Of a DNA stretch of 64,000 nt, positions 47,757-58,565 are shown piece by piece (the stretch's first letter is position 1; each line of letters opens with the position of its first letter). The notes beneath the pieces were generated by a model that was not told the DNA's origin, made no database searches, and saw nothing but the letters and a program-made list of their open reading frames with translations. Made by a program: the position numbers and the translations under genes. Source of the stretch: Aquatica leii (Eukaryota; Arthropoda; Insecta; Coleoptera; Lampyridae); NCBI GenBank assembly GCA_035610365.1, contig CM069436.1:43593117-43657116 (forward strand), in the 5' to 3' direction.

Positions 47757-47860
47757 TAGTGTTTCATCAATAATTACAATTGACGATAGTAAACAATTTA
47801 AATCAACTACATTTTTAGACTTGCAAAGAATCACGGAAAATTTTCACATTCTGATTAGTT
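47757..47860 (+). pseudogene. Continuation of gypsy integrase after the solo LTR
   Basis: Reads SSIITIDDSKQFKSTTF then LDLQRITENFHIL. This is the integrase segment with the second catalytic aspartate (iTtD.G.QF...l...l...l...H), in the right order after ITRF at the other side of the LTR. The frame then gives way to antisense Tc1-like sequence near 47860. Confidence 0.7.
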
Positions 47861-48121
47861 TTACCTCACTTCTAATTGATCCAATCCTATCGTAAATACA
47901 ATTTTGAATTATTACTGACCAAATATTCTTAATAAGATTGAGGTTTGAAGAGAAAGCTGACTACCTTTTTTAATATTATCATTATCCTCAAACTAATTTT
48001 GAACAATTTGACCAGAATTTTTTCTAGCAAAAAATACTAGAAATTAAAACATTGATGTTTATGTAATCAACTACAGTACATCGTCTTAGAATCCGTACGA
48101 GCAACAACAAATTGGGCATTT
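47861..48121 (-). pseudogene. Tc1-like transposase remnant, C-terminal side
   Basis: On the minus strand LNLIKNIWSVI (about 47914-47946) matches the Tc1 C-terminal catalytic motif (DLN.IEN.W), with K for the catalytic E and the D lost to a frame change. Ahead of it, next to the mariner, NAQFVVARTDSKTM is unassigned text of the expected spacing. The other half of the gene lies at 49378-49730, on the far side of the mariner. Confidence 0.55.
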
Positions 48122-48123
48122 TA

Positions 48124-49375
48124 CAAGGGTAAATCAAATATGAACCGGACTTTTCTGTTTAGCGCCCTCTAGGTAATTCGAGTGGCGTGACGTCTCGATA
48201 TATGTTAGGTAGGGATGTCAAGAATAGGGGAGTTCGTCAATTTGGCGAGGCTTAATCGATGCGCTATTAGTAGCATCATGTCTGGGCAAGAGGTGCATAC
48301 GTCTCTTGCGCTTGTTTTTATCAAATTTTTGGCGCGGAAGGGCGTAAGACCGTCTGAAGTATTGCGTCGATTATCTGCACAGTTCGGCAATAAAACACTT
48401 TCAAGGACCTAAATGTACGACTGGCACAAAAAGTTTTCAGATGGCCGAGAGACAGTGGAAAACGAGACTCATGCACGCCGTCCCAGGACAAGCAATAATG
48501 AGGCAAATATCCATGCAATTCGAGAGCCAGCCATTGCTGAACACGTTAGAATATCATACAGGAGTGCTCAATCAACCATTTCAGATGAGTTGGGTTACCG
48601 AAAAGTGTGTGCAAGATGGGTTCCTCGCTTTCTGAGGGAAGATCCGTCTTGCCGTATATGAAAGGCGGTTAGCAATATATCGAGCAGAGGGGGGATTAAT
48701 TTTTTAGACATATTGTCTCCTGTGATTAGTTATGGGTGCATCATTATACCCCGGAGTCCAAACGTACAAGCATGGAGTGACGAAAAGCTGGAGAGGCAGC
48801 ACCGCGGAAGGCCAAGACCCGACTGTCTGCAGGAAAAATTCTTGCAACAGTTTTTTGGGATTTGAAAAGCGTACTGCTGATCAATTATCTGCACGAACGC
48901 CGTACAATTAATGCTCAATATTACTGCCAACTACTCTATCAAGTGAATTTTGCTTATCGGCAAAAAAGGCGAGGTATGCCTATCCGAAGTGTGATTCTGT
49001 TGCATGACAACGCTCGCCCACACAGCTGCATTGACTCAAAGAAAATTGAACAAAATGCATTGGGAAACCCTTGAACACCCGCCTTACAATCCTGATTTGT
49101 TGACATGTTGACCTTATGTTTGGGCCACTTAAAGAAGAACTGGGAGGTCACTACTTTGAGGACAACGAAGGTGTAGAACTGTTTGTGCGCAATTGGTTAT
49201 CAACACGACCAGTTTCATTCTTTGAGACAGGGATTAAAAAACTTCCTATTTGGTGGGAAAAATGTGTAAATAAAAGAGGAGACTATGTAGAAAAATAATA
49301 TGTATGAAAATTTGTATTGATTGTACCAATAAAATTTTCAAAACAACAGTCCGATTCATACTTGATTCACCCTCG
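48124..49375 (+). mobile_element. mariner-family DNA transposon, 1252 bp
   Basis: Flanked by TA on both sides (48122-48123, 49376-49377). Terminal inverted repeats: left CAAGGGTAAATCAAATATGA then ACCGGACT; right, read inwards, CGAGGGTGAATCAAGTATGA then ATCGGACT. These match at most positions. It carries a full-length but broken transposase gene in plus orientation. Length is typical for mariner. It inserted into a Tc1-like transposase remnant lying on the minus strand. Confidence 0.88.
48279..49298 (+). pseudogene. mariner transposase, inactivated
   Basis: From ATG at 48279 the frame reads MSGQEVHTSLALVFIKFLAR and GVRPSEVLRRLSAQFG (the DNA-binding region). It continues through an in-frame TAA at 48410-48412, where a Q codon is expected before MYDWHKKFSDGRE, and VENETHARRPRTS. 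After 48661 it is frameshifted, with a first catalytic region SCD-stop-LWVHHYTPESK (about 48717-48765). The second region is VILLHDNARPHS (about 49002-49038), with the catalytic D. The third, in the HPPYNPDL segment (about 49076-49100), is followed by a one-base shift within the PCD motif. The rest is GPLKEELGGHYF onward, with the C-terminus intact to 49298. In the DD34D family these lesions abolish transposition. Confidence 0.82.
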
Positions 49376-49377
49376 TA

Positions 49378-49730
49378 TCTTGTGCCGACAGGTTTTAAAA
49401 GTTGAACTAGAGTTTCTTTAGAAGATGAAAATGTATTTTCGTCTCAAAATATTGTGTTCTAATTACAATTATCATTTATTAAACAAAAATCAATTCTGGC
49501 TTGTGCGTGTGATTTTGTTAATTTTAGTTTTACAACGGTAATCCTAGCATGTAAACCACCACCGTTAAATCTTTGGCCGATAGTGCGGATAGAATAATTA
49601 AAAATTAATTTTTCCCAAAGCTTTTCTTCAGTTGTCAATAGTGATTTACGTAGTGCTGTAATAATTTCGTAGTTTGTTAGAGAAGTTGTGATTTTGTTTA
49701 TGCCTGTACGTGATGTTTTTAATGTGCGAA
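49378..49730 (-). pseudogene. Tc1-like transposase remnant, N-terminal side
   Basis: Minus-strand text matches the paired-like second DNA-binding domain and the beginning of the catalytic core of Tc1-type transposases. IRTIGQRFNGGGLHAR then LKLTKSHAQARIDF are seen at about 49492-49592. NTIF, a stop, DENTFSSSKETL (the first catalytic D followed by E) and PVGTRYE follow at about 49376-49470. The text stops at the mariner border and picks up again below 48122. A preceding segment LTNYEIITALRKSLLTTEEK (about 49600-49680) fits the linker. Confidence 0.65.
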
Positions 49731-52700
49731 CAAAATCATTGTTATGTGCCCAAAGTATTTATTCTCATACTTTCAAAGTTCATTCACGTTGAGCTAATTT
49801 TTTTTTCATTGTTGTCAGATCACAAATTATTATTGTTAACCATAAAAATATTTAGTAGGATTCAGGTTTTTACTGGTTGCATTTGTATAACAATTTTCCA
49901 TTCTGGATAATTTCCGTGTTGTCGTTATTGCACAAACTGAGTTTTTGTTACGCGTCAAAGTGGATATTTTTAGAACCTAATATAATCAATCTATTTAATA
50001 TTAACTAAAATTTTAATTTTCTTTTACCGGAAATTTGGAACCCAGTTTTATCGATCAGAAGCCGGTCTATAAGAACGAGACTTCTCGGTTCAATCAGTCA
50101 GTTTATTCCAGGCTTTAAATATGTCCACTGCGACGTGTGACAAAAGCTCAGCTTTTGCGATAACAAGACGGGAATTATACAGAATAAAAAATTGTAATAA
50201 CAAAATATTTACTCTTACGGTACCCTAGTATAAAAAAGTAATAACAACAAACAAACATTTTCAAATTCTATTTTCTCTATTACAATATAACTGAATACCA
50301 AATAAGAGATAATAAAATTGTATCGGAATTAAAAACGTCAAATGTGGTTCATAATAATGTGCTCAACGTAATTAGGTTTAGTAGAAGAAAAAAAAATGTT
50401 AATTTTTTATTTAATGTGTTATGGTTTTTATTGGAGATACATTTTTAATAAATTTAGAAAAAATACAAATTATATTGTCTCTTATGGAAAAACGTTAAAT
50501 TCAATAAATATCTCTACTCTGACAAATAGAAATTTTGATACAGTTTTTGTATTTACGTTTCTCTCGCTATAACTCTAAAATAAGCGTTTTATAGAAAAAC
50601 TGTATTTTGTTAGTTTACCTTGTTATTAAGCGTTATAAAGGTATTATTACCATAATTTTATCATAATTTATAAAGATGTTAAGCAAATATATTGTATAAA
50701 AATTTGATTAAAATAGTCAACCATAAAATAATCATAATTTAAAACAATAAATTTAAACCGTTGCTTTTTTAATTAAATCGTATGATCATGTTATAAGAAA
50801 GCAATCAATCTTTAATGAGATCAAATTATCCATTATTTAAAATAGTAACATCCTGATAGTTTTCTATATGATAATTATTGATAAAAGTTTGAATTTGTGT
50901 TTTATGATAATAAAAGAAAAGAAAACCGAGGTAATTATCAAAACATTCAAGAATTTTTGTTGCGTTATCGTACGTACGCAATTTCTCCAAAACGAGACAG
51001 AAACAATTTGTGTATTATTTTTGTATTGTATGTTGGTATAATTTATTAATTGCTCCTATGAGACTCTAAAAGAGGTATGTAATTTTGCTTTGATTTTACA
51101 TTAACTACACATTCAGAATTTAATTTTGTATAACTAACTGTTTTTACAGTACCAGAAATTTTTAAATATTTAACTTGAATGCTTAAACTTTATATTGCCT
51201 TAACTAATTTAATTAGAAATAATAGGTACATAACATTTTATTGAAATAATTAGTAAACAAAAAGTATCTACAAATGATTTATTAGTTAGTTTTGATAATT
51301 TGACAAGTCTCAGCACGGTTAGCAGTTGTGACTAAGTTGGTATTTAACAACAATGCTGTAAAAGAAGATTACTAAAACTATTACCTATAAAAAATAATTA
51401 TTTACTTATATAAAAAAACCAACATTAATTTTTATTGTTTTGAAATTAAGGTTCTAAAAGAAAAAATTAAGGAGAAAATACAATTAACGAAAATGATACA
51501 AAAATAATACAATTTTGTCAGATTTAGTAATAGAGAATACGTTGCGGAAACGAGAAGAGGATTTTGTTTTATGTAACAAAGTGCTTTGAAGAAGAATTGT
51601 ATTTATGTAGTGGTAACACGATATTAGAAATAGAAGCTTTCATGATACTATTTGTCTGATTGTATAATAATTAATAGTCAATTAGATTTGTTCAAAATTT
51701 TGTTGTGCAATCAAACGGCAACACTTAAGTATTTTACTAAAATACACATATTTGTTGCACATAATTATTAGCATAAGTACACTAATGTTTTTTTTATATA
51801 ACGTTAATAACACTTAGACGTAAAACAAAATAAAAAATGCAATTTAGTTTGTTTTGGTTTTTGTATTTGTTTAAATGCAAATTAATTGTTTAACAAAACT
51901 ATTACAAATGTTCTTAAATAAGCTATTGGTTAGATTAGGTTGACTGTGAACACGTAAACAATTTCAATTATAAACACAATTAAAGTAATGAATTTCTTTC
52001 ATTTCTTAGCTCTTCGTTTTGTATTGTTTCTAATTAGATATAAATCTTATATATATTACCGGATATACTAAAAGTCTAATCTCAGGAGATTACTTTCGTT
52101 TTGGTAACGACCTAGACGCTAAAAAGATTTTTAATTGAGTTTTTTACATTTTTTTCTCTTTAAAAATTTAAATTTCTTTATTAAACTGAAATGTATATTT
52201 TAAAATATTTTAATTGTTTATTGAGTACATTAAAGTACAAAATTTATTTTATAATTGTATTACATTATTTTACATTTTTTTTAGAATAAATTAATATTTT
52301 AAATAGTTTGTAGTAAGTATTTAGTAAATAATAACAAAGAAATTGTTTTAAATGTTTAAAACTATAATATTATTTCTGTGGTCAAAAGGCAAAAAGATAT
52401 AAGTCAAAACTGCCGACTTTACAGTAGATACAATGAACTGTTTTCTTTTGAAGCACTTTCACGTAGCTCGTAAAGTTCAGTCAGTAAGGATACAAAATAA
52501 GGAAGGGAACGTTTTAACAGTGAAAAACATTAAGATACTTGAGCAGATCGTCTAAAATTTCTTAATAAAAAAAATTATCCCTCTTGTTTTTTACTTGGGT
52601 GGCTTCTGCGTATTCACAACTTATTCCTTTTTTAACGTATCTTTTTTTTCGTATCAACTAATTTGCATTAGACAAAATGAGTTAGGTTTACTTATGTTTT

Positions 52701-52879
52701 GACCATATTTTGACTCAGTACTTCAAATTTAATACTTTAATTTTTAAATAATAATATACATTACCTACCCAATCACAAAAACAAAACTTAATAAACATTA
52801 ACAGAACTATGTCTACACTAACATCAACAGGTAATTTTTTATAGTATATTTTGATAATATTAAAAGTCTTCAACATCAC
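49731..52879. other. AT-rich intergenic DNA
   Basis: No supportable frame. Less AT-rich patches at 50030-50165 and 50940-51000 show no family similarity that I can recognise. No inverted or direct long repeat was found by eye. Confidence 0.45.
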
Positions 52880-54700
52880 TATTTAACCTACCTAGGTCTG
52901 GATCTTCATCTTTTATGGTTTTGGTCAACAACATTTTATAGAAATCATGAACATCTAGGTCAATTTGACCTTACAAATTCAGTAAGTTTTTTTTAGAGTA
53001 CTTATTAATTGCTAGAGGACCTGCGTAAGCTTAAATTAGCTGAAAATCTTTTTGTTGTTTTCTTTTGAAATTGATTATGTTAAACTCAGTGTTTAAGTTT
53101 AAGAACGAATTTTTTTCCATAACGACAACACTAAATTTGTGTTTTGTACCAGACATTAGCACTAGTTGGCACCAGTCTCTTGGATGTGGTCGACGTTTTT
53201 GCTTTTCTTTCAATAATTGCATGGTCAGTGTTGCACTCCAAGTGTGTGTGGCCAGGTACAAAAAATTTATGCTCTATGGTTTTTAAACTAAGGTGATTCT
53301 TTATTGCATCAGTTCTGGTCACCACTTGTATCAAAATAAAATATAATGTGTAACACCTGCGAGTGAACACTTTGAAGAAACTTGCATAAACAAGAAGGTA
53401 ATTCTATAGAACTACGTTTTCCAATTGTTTTGTGCCACATGAAATGAGTGGAACTACCATCCGTACGATTATGTATGGTTAATTGTATGTCTTTAGCTGT
53501 CGTTTTTGAATACATTTCCACTTAATAGTTTATAAGTGGGTAGTATTTGCTGAAGATCAAAAGTAAATACTTGCAAATTAGGTTTACTTTTGCTTATGGC
53601 TATATCATTTTTCTTGGAAGCATAAGCTAGATCTGCTCCTTCTTGATGATTTTTTAACTGAGTTTTATGTTTACAATTTTCATTAGCCTTTGCATTCTTT
53701 ATCGAAAAATTTAAAGTATAGCATGTAGTGCAAGTATCTAAAGCAGGCTTTTTAAATTTTAATCTAGTTTTATGAAATTCTCTTGAATATATTGGCTTAG
53801 AAACTGGATTTTGTTCTTGTTTGCAATACAATTTATACATAATAGTAGTAAGATTTAGATCTAAACCCAAATATTTCTTAGTGGTGTGCTTTCTTGAATA
53901 AGGTGACACATACGCATTTTATTCGATAAAGCGTGTTTTTCTCTTTTATCACTTCTTGTGGTTCCAGAAATTTATTTAATTCTGTTTTTCATAGCACATT
54001 CTATAAACTTCGTAGTTTCATTTAATGTCTTTAAAAAACACGTTTTACAAACAGGTACTTTATCTCTTACATTAAAGTGATAAAAATAAGTTTACATTAT
54101 GTTCTTAATATGTGTGTCTGATAGTCTTTTTTTTTCTAAAGCTTTTCTTCTAATCTGAATTTGACTTGTTATAAAAGCCACTCTTCTATTATAGGCTGCC
54201 AATTTCCAGTATTCTATATACAATTGTTTTCTTTCTTTGTCGCTTAGTTTGTCTTTGCATTTCATACGACACTGGTTTAATTCCTGCACATTTCTTGTTG
54301 GTTTCAGCTTGCCACTTTTAGTTACATAACTACTATCGCTGTTGGCGTATGTTTTTTATTTAGTTTTCTTGTTTTAGTTTGGTTCAGGTTCCTTAATATC
54401 TCTTGAGAGTTGAGAGTGTCGTTATCTTCGTTTGGTGAAACATACTCATAGACTACAACAGCTTTATCGCAGTTATTATCTTCTGATGCAGGAAATAAGT
54501 CTGGTACTAAATTTTCGATTACCAGATTTTCTTCTATGACATACTGAATAACATTAGTATCGCCTTCTGAGATATGAATCAACGAGACATCTTTAAAGCT
54601 AATTGCATCTCTTCGATTAGTAGTGGAACAATCAACATTTTTTACTAATGTTAAGAAAGCGCCTGAAAGTAAAATAGCACAATCCATGTGAAACACATAG
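52880..54700 (-). pseudogene. Decayed insect transposase-like protein of an uncharacterised family
   Basis: Consecutive minus-strand pieces read like a widespread, unnamed arthropod protein family that occurs in many copies. From 54696: an acidic N-terminal part. From 54289: QCRMKCKDKLSDKERKQL then YIEYWKL. From 53909: SPYSRKHTTKKYLGLDLNLT, a KPALDTCTTCYTL cysteine pair, and VFTFDLQQILPTYKLL. From 53521: HFMWHKTIGKRSSIELPSCL then FYFDTSGDQN. From 53300: IEHKFFVPGHTHLECNTDHA. Last, GPLAINKYSKKNLLNL and DLDVHDFYKMLL (about 52880-53020). Conserved D and H residues in the FDT.GDQN and GHTH..CDTDHA-type motifs look catalytic. Stops and shifts break the frame at least four times. Assignment to a named superfamily is not possible from memory. 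Confidence 0.6.
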
Positions 54701-56589
54701 TTTTAAAAATTTCTAATTTACGTATAAAAACATAATACAGAAAAATATACATAATTGTTTATTATTTGTACCAAGAATGACATTTTTGTTATCACTTCAA
54801 GCTATTTTTTTATTAATATCAAAAACGTTTCGCCTTTGTTGGCTCTATCAGTTTTTTTGTCTATAAAATCTATTAAAACACATTCATCTTAAATTTACGC
54901 ATAAAAATTATAAATCCATTAAAAATAAAATTAACTTGCAGGTTTTGGTGAGTTTCCAAATTATTTCATATCAGACTTAACCGTGAATACGACATTAGAA
55001 TTAGTTTTGTCTGCAGATTCTCTAGCAACCAAGTCAATATCAAGGTCATATGGTATAAGCAAATCCGTTCTACAAAATTTGCTATCTATCTGAATTCAAA
55101 AAACGTTAGTTTATTTAAAAGATACGCCAAGAAAAATTAAAAATAATCGGATATTTACTTATTAATTAAAAATTAGTGTATTTATAATAATACCTAAAAA
55201 CTTATTAACAACAAATACAACGATAAAAGCAAAAATCGGTTAAAAAAATTGTACCGGCGAATGTTTGTAAGACGGATAATAACAATATTTTGGCATATAC
55301 AAACTACAGCGCTACAGTTCACGAGATCACGTTTACTAGAAATTCTACAAAAATTAGTTGGTCTGATCACAAAATAAATGTACACGGTACTGATGTGTAG
55401 TAGTGTTACGTGCATTAATTTGTGATGTAATACCCTTTATATTCATTACCTTTAAATTATTTTTTTGTTTTTAACGCCCTCTGCCGAGTGTAGTTATATT
55501 CCATTTCCTGTCAAGACGTCAAACCGTCAACTACATAAAATCGTGTTTGTGATAAATGATTCTGAATCTTACAAAATCGGCGTTAATGAATGTAAAATTT
55601 TAGTTTGAGAACACATTTTAAGTAGGTTATTTAGCACAACGTAAGCTTTTCTTATTAGTTTTTAGAATACTTTGGTAATTTTCTTCTTAATTTGATGGTA
55701 CGTCTAAGCACGTTCCGCCACGTTGATGAGGGATTAATAACGACAAATACCTTCACGAAACGATTATAATTCTGGAAGGCCTACGTTCAAACTAAAAACG
55801 AAGTCTCGACAAGAACTTTTCTTCGAGATACTACTTCTTATGCGTCAGTCGATTGTGATACCAACCTTTTACTAATTGCGAAAAACAGCATTCGATACAT
55901 CGGGTTCTTATATCTAATTTTTTTTAGTATTAACAATTTTCTAGATTTTGTACTTTCGTACAACATTGTGTTGACACCATTTGCTATTTATAACTATTTT
56001 AGGTCTACTCAACGAGGAAAACGTTTTCTTCGGGCAAGTATTGGATTGAGGGTAAGTTTTATTTAATTATTTAGCCGCGGTCAAAATAAGTTACTCATAA
56101 AATTTTACTTGTTTTAACAATTACAATAGTTGTTTCAATACCATTTAGGTATTTTTAGTAATTATTTCTGTGATATCGCATGCTGTGAACCATAGTTATT
56201 TATCATGTAATTTTTCTTCTCTTATCGACACCCTATGTGTAACTTATGTATTGTGTGGTGCTGATACTTCCGGCATTTATGTATTTAGAATGTACTACAA
56301 AATTTCTGTAGCTTGTTGTTAATAATTTACGTTATTAAATTATAGTGGTTATACATATTTTATTTTTCCTTTACGATAACACATCTTTTTCTTTTTTGTG
56401 GTTACACGAACATTAGTGTAACAAAGATTACAAACCTAAAATTCGTTACAAGCTTGAACCTTCTGTATTGGTCAAAACAAAAATTTTATTTATAAAAGAT
56501 CTGGCGCCCTTTAAATATTATTTATTTGAACCTCCCTTATCTCCGAATGTGAGAGTTGGTCGTGCAAGGTTCGTAAGACGTATTGTAAC
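54701..56589. other. Unassigned DNA between transposon remnants
   Basis: A minus-strand piece near 54970-55080 stays open for about 35 codons with LDIDLVARESADKTNSNVVF, then a stop. It may be a decayed upstream part of the preceding protein, but I cannot assign it. The stretch 55480-56060 has moderate GC and no clear frame. Confidence 0.35.
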
Positions 56590-57138
56590 AGTAGTGCTGT
56601 CGGGGAATTCTTTCTGATGTTTATTATTTATGAAGACCGGCAGTTGTACTGTACTTGGTGTAATGATGGACTAATTAATTGCAGCTATAATTGCTCACCA
56701 TCGGTTTGTATGAAAGCTCCACTATTCTTAGATTGATTTGTTAACTGTTTTATGTCATGCACAACTGAGTTAAAAAAAATTAATATTAGACGGTCATAGC
56801 TCTTATATTACTATAGACCTTATAGATTTGGTTGTGAAAAACCATATTAGAATTTTCCCGCTAACACGTCACACCTTTTAGACGTCGGCGTGTTAAAATG
56901 TGTAAAACAGTCATGGAAAAATATTCTACGCAAGTTTTATAAAGAAACAAAGTACAAAAACGTTGATAAATTAGTATTTCCTTCCCTTATAAAAATGCTG
57001 TACAAATCTAGTTGTTTTTCTAGAACTAATGCTATTGCTGTTTCTGAAGGATAAGGGATATTCTCACATTCTAAAGATAAAATTATGCAAAACACTAAAA
57101 TGGTTTAAATTGTCGAAGAAGAACAAATGCACCTCTAG
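56590..57138 (+). pseudogene. pogo/Tigger-type DDE transposase fragment
   Basis: Plus-strand frames match the catalytic core of DDE_1 (pogo/Tigger/jerky-like) transposases. EFFLMFIIYEDRQLYCTWCN (about 56606-56665) is followed by the NCSYNCSPS and APLFLD pieces. Then comes LDGHSSYITIDLIDLVVKNH (about 56785-56845), the core motif with the second catalytic position and HSS/HT. After a stop, DVGVLKCVKQSWKNILRKF (about 56880-56940) corresponds to the LDvgvF.plK..w motif, then VFPSLIKMLYKS. The frame ends at EEEQMHL, immediately before the BEL LTR, so the retrotransposon inserted at the 3' side of this remnant. The helix-turn-helix part is not visible. Confidence 0.65.
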
Positions 57139-57510
57139 TGTTTCGGAGCCTTAAGCTCACTTGTATTTTTAATATGTAAAGCGCGGTAAGAAGCAATTGC
57201 GCGCGCACCAGGACCTTGCGTCGTAGGAGTTTTTTCGCATGAAGGGTGGTAGTTGTTGAACAACACTTGCAATACACGCGTTGTACGTTAAGGGTCGGAG
57301 CGCGTTGGCTCCTTCCCGCCAATTTTGTACCTTTATTGTAGACAATGCTATAGTGTGTAAATTAAATTAGTTGTATTGTAAACAGTGTGTTTTACTTCCG
57401 AACGGGTCGCGGCCCAGTGCTTTGTAGGGTCTTCCCTTTTGAAGGCCTGGTAATTTAAAATTCTTTAAAAATACAGTCCACTCCGATTAAACTTTAACGA
57501 AGCCTTAACA
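57139..57510 (+). repeat. BEL/Pao 5' LTR, 372 bp
   Basis: Starts TGTTTCGGAGCC and ends GCCTTAACA, giving TGTT...AACA inverted ends, and is followed by TTT and the primer site. The first 152 bp recur at 63849-64000. The minus-strand small frame that recurs in both copies is a by-product of the repeat and not a gene. Confidence 0.92.
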
Positions 57511-57513
57511 TTT

Positions 57514-57530
57514 TGGTCCTTCGAGCCGGA
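57514..57530 (+). other. Primer-binding site, tRNA-Tyr type
   Basis: TGGTCCTTCGAGCCGGA is complementary to the 3' end of insect tRNA-Tyr (...TCCGGCTCGAAGGACCA) over 17 bases, three bases after the LTR. Confidence 0.85.
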
Positions 57531-58565
57531 TGTTTGAAGTCCGTTCGGTTAGTGATTAAAAATAATAATAAATAAAACTTTAATAGTTGTAAGAGCTGTG
57601 GAAGTACTGTTGTGTTTAACGTGTACCACGTGCAAGGTTAAAACGTTACGTGAGTAGTGTTAAGAGAGAACATTGGCTTTTCCAGTTTTCCAACTTCAGG
57701 AAAGAAAAACCCGCGAGGAAAAAGCTTTCGGAAAGTAATTTTAATTGACTTTTAACTGCAGTGTTTTCTTAGAACAAAGGGGTTTATGTGACGCCATATT
57801 GGAGCGCGCGAAACAGTGCCGGTTGATGCTTTACTGCCGGTAATATAGAGTGCTTGATGATCATTCAGCGCCATCTCCCTTCGAGAGGCCCGCAGAAGAT
57901 AACCAGCAAGGTTACAGTTTCCTACCGTAGCGCCATCTGCTGCTGTGAAGTTGTCGGGATCTACTTGGAAGTCTTATCGGTAAAGAGCGGTTTTGTTTGG
58001 AATTAGCGTCGCTTCGCCATTTTAGATAAGGTCAGTCCTACGATCTCATTTATTTAAATCATTTTATTCCTTCCTAGTGTGAATTATATAGGCACTTTAA
58101 TTTCGCTTCAAGGTACCTAGTAAATGTATAATTGCTTAACTATACAAAGCACATTCAGTTTCTTTCAACCTGTTGTGGTAAATTAATTAATTCTACAGGT
58201 TGTGCATTTTTTCTTTTTGCTTGACTTTCATTCAGAGTTTTAAAGCTAAAACCTCTCGAGTGTTTGGTCCGATTGAAAACTTAAGGTTAATTGGCCATCG
58301 CCAGCACATTAAATTAGAAAATATTTTAGGCGCCAAATTTAATTAATACATAATCTAACGTTTAGAAAAGGGGGAGTAACGCTACGTCAACGTACTCCTA
58401 TTTAAATTTGAATTTTGAAGTTTATTTTTTCATTAATTAGGTAAAAATGACACGCCCAGACGCAAAACGGTTGCTGTTAAAGCTAACCATTTTAATTGAA
58501 AGATTAGCATCGTTAATGAATTAAAATCAGTAGTAATATCAGATTCAGTTATTCGTAAGGCAAAA
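57531..58565 (+). other. BEL/Pao untranslated leader
   Basis: Non-coding leader between primer site and gag-pol, the likely location of packaging signals. At 58447 an ATG opens a 25-codon frame (MTRPDAKRLLLKL...) with a gag-like basic start. It ends in TAA at 58522-58524, in a different frame from the main ORF. The main frame itself is open from about 58500 without an ATG until 58566. Confidence 0.6.

Noticed and set aside
53065..53286. 73-codon plus-strand frame
   Set aside because: It is antisense to the transposase-like fossil, which has the recognisable motifs.
57095..57322. Minus-strand frame recurring at 63772-63987
   Set aside because: It is a by-product of the BEL LTR duplication.
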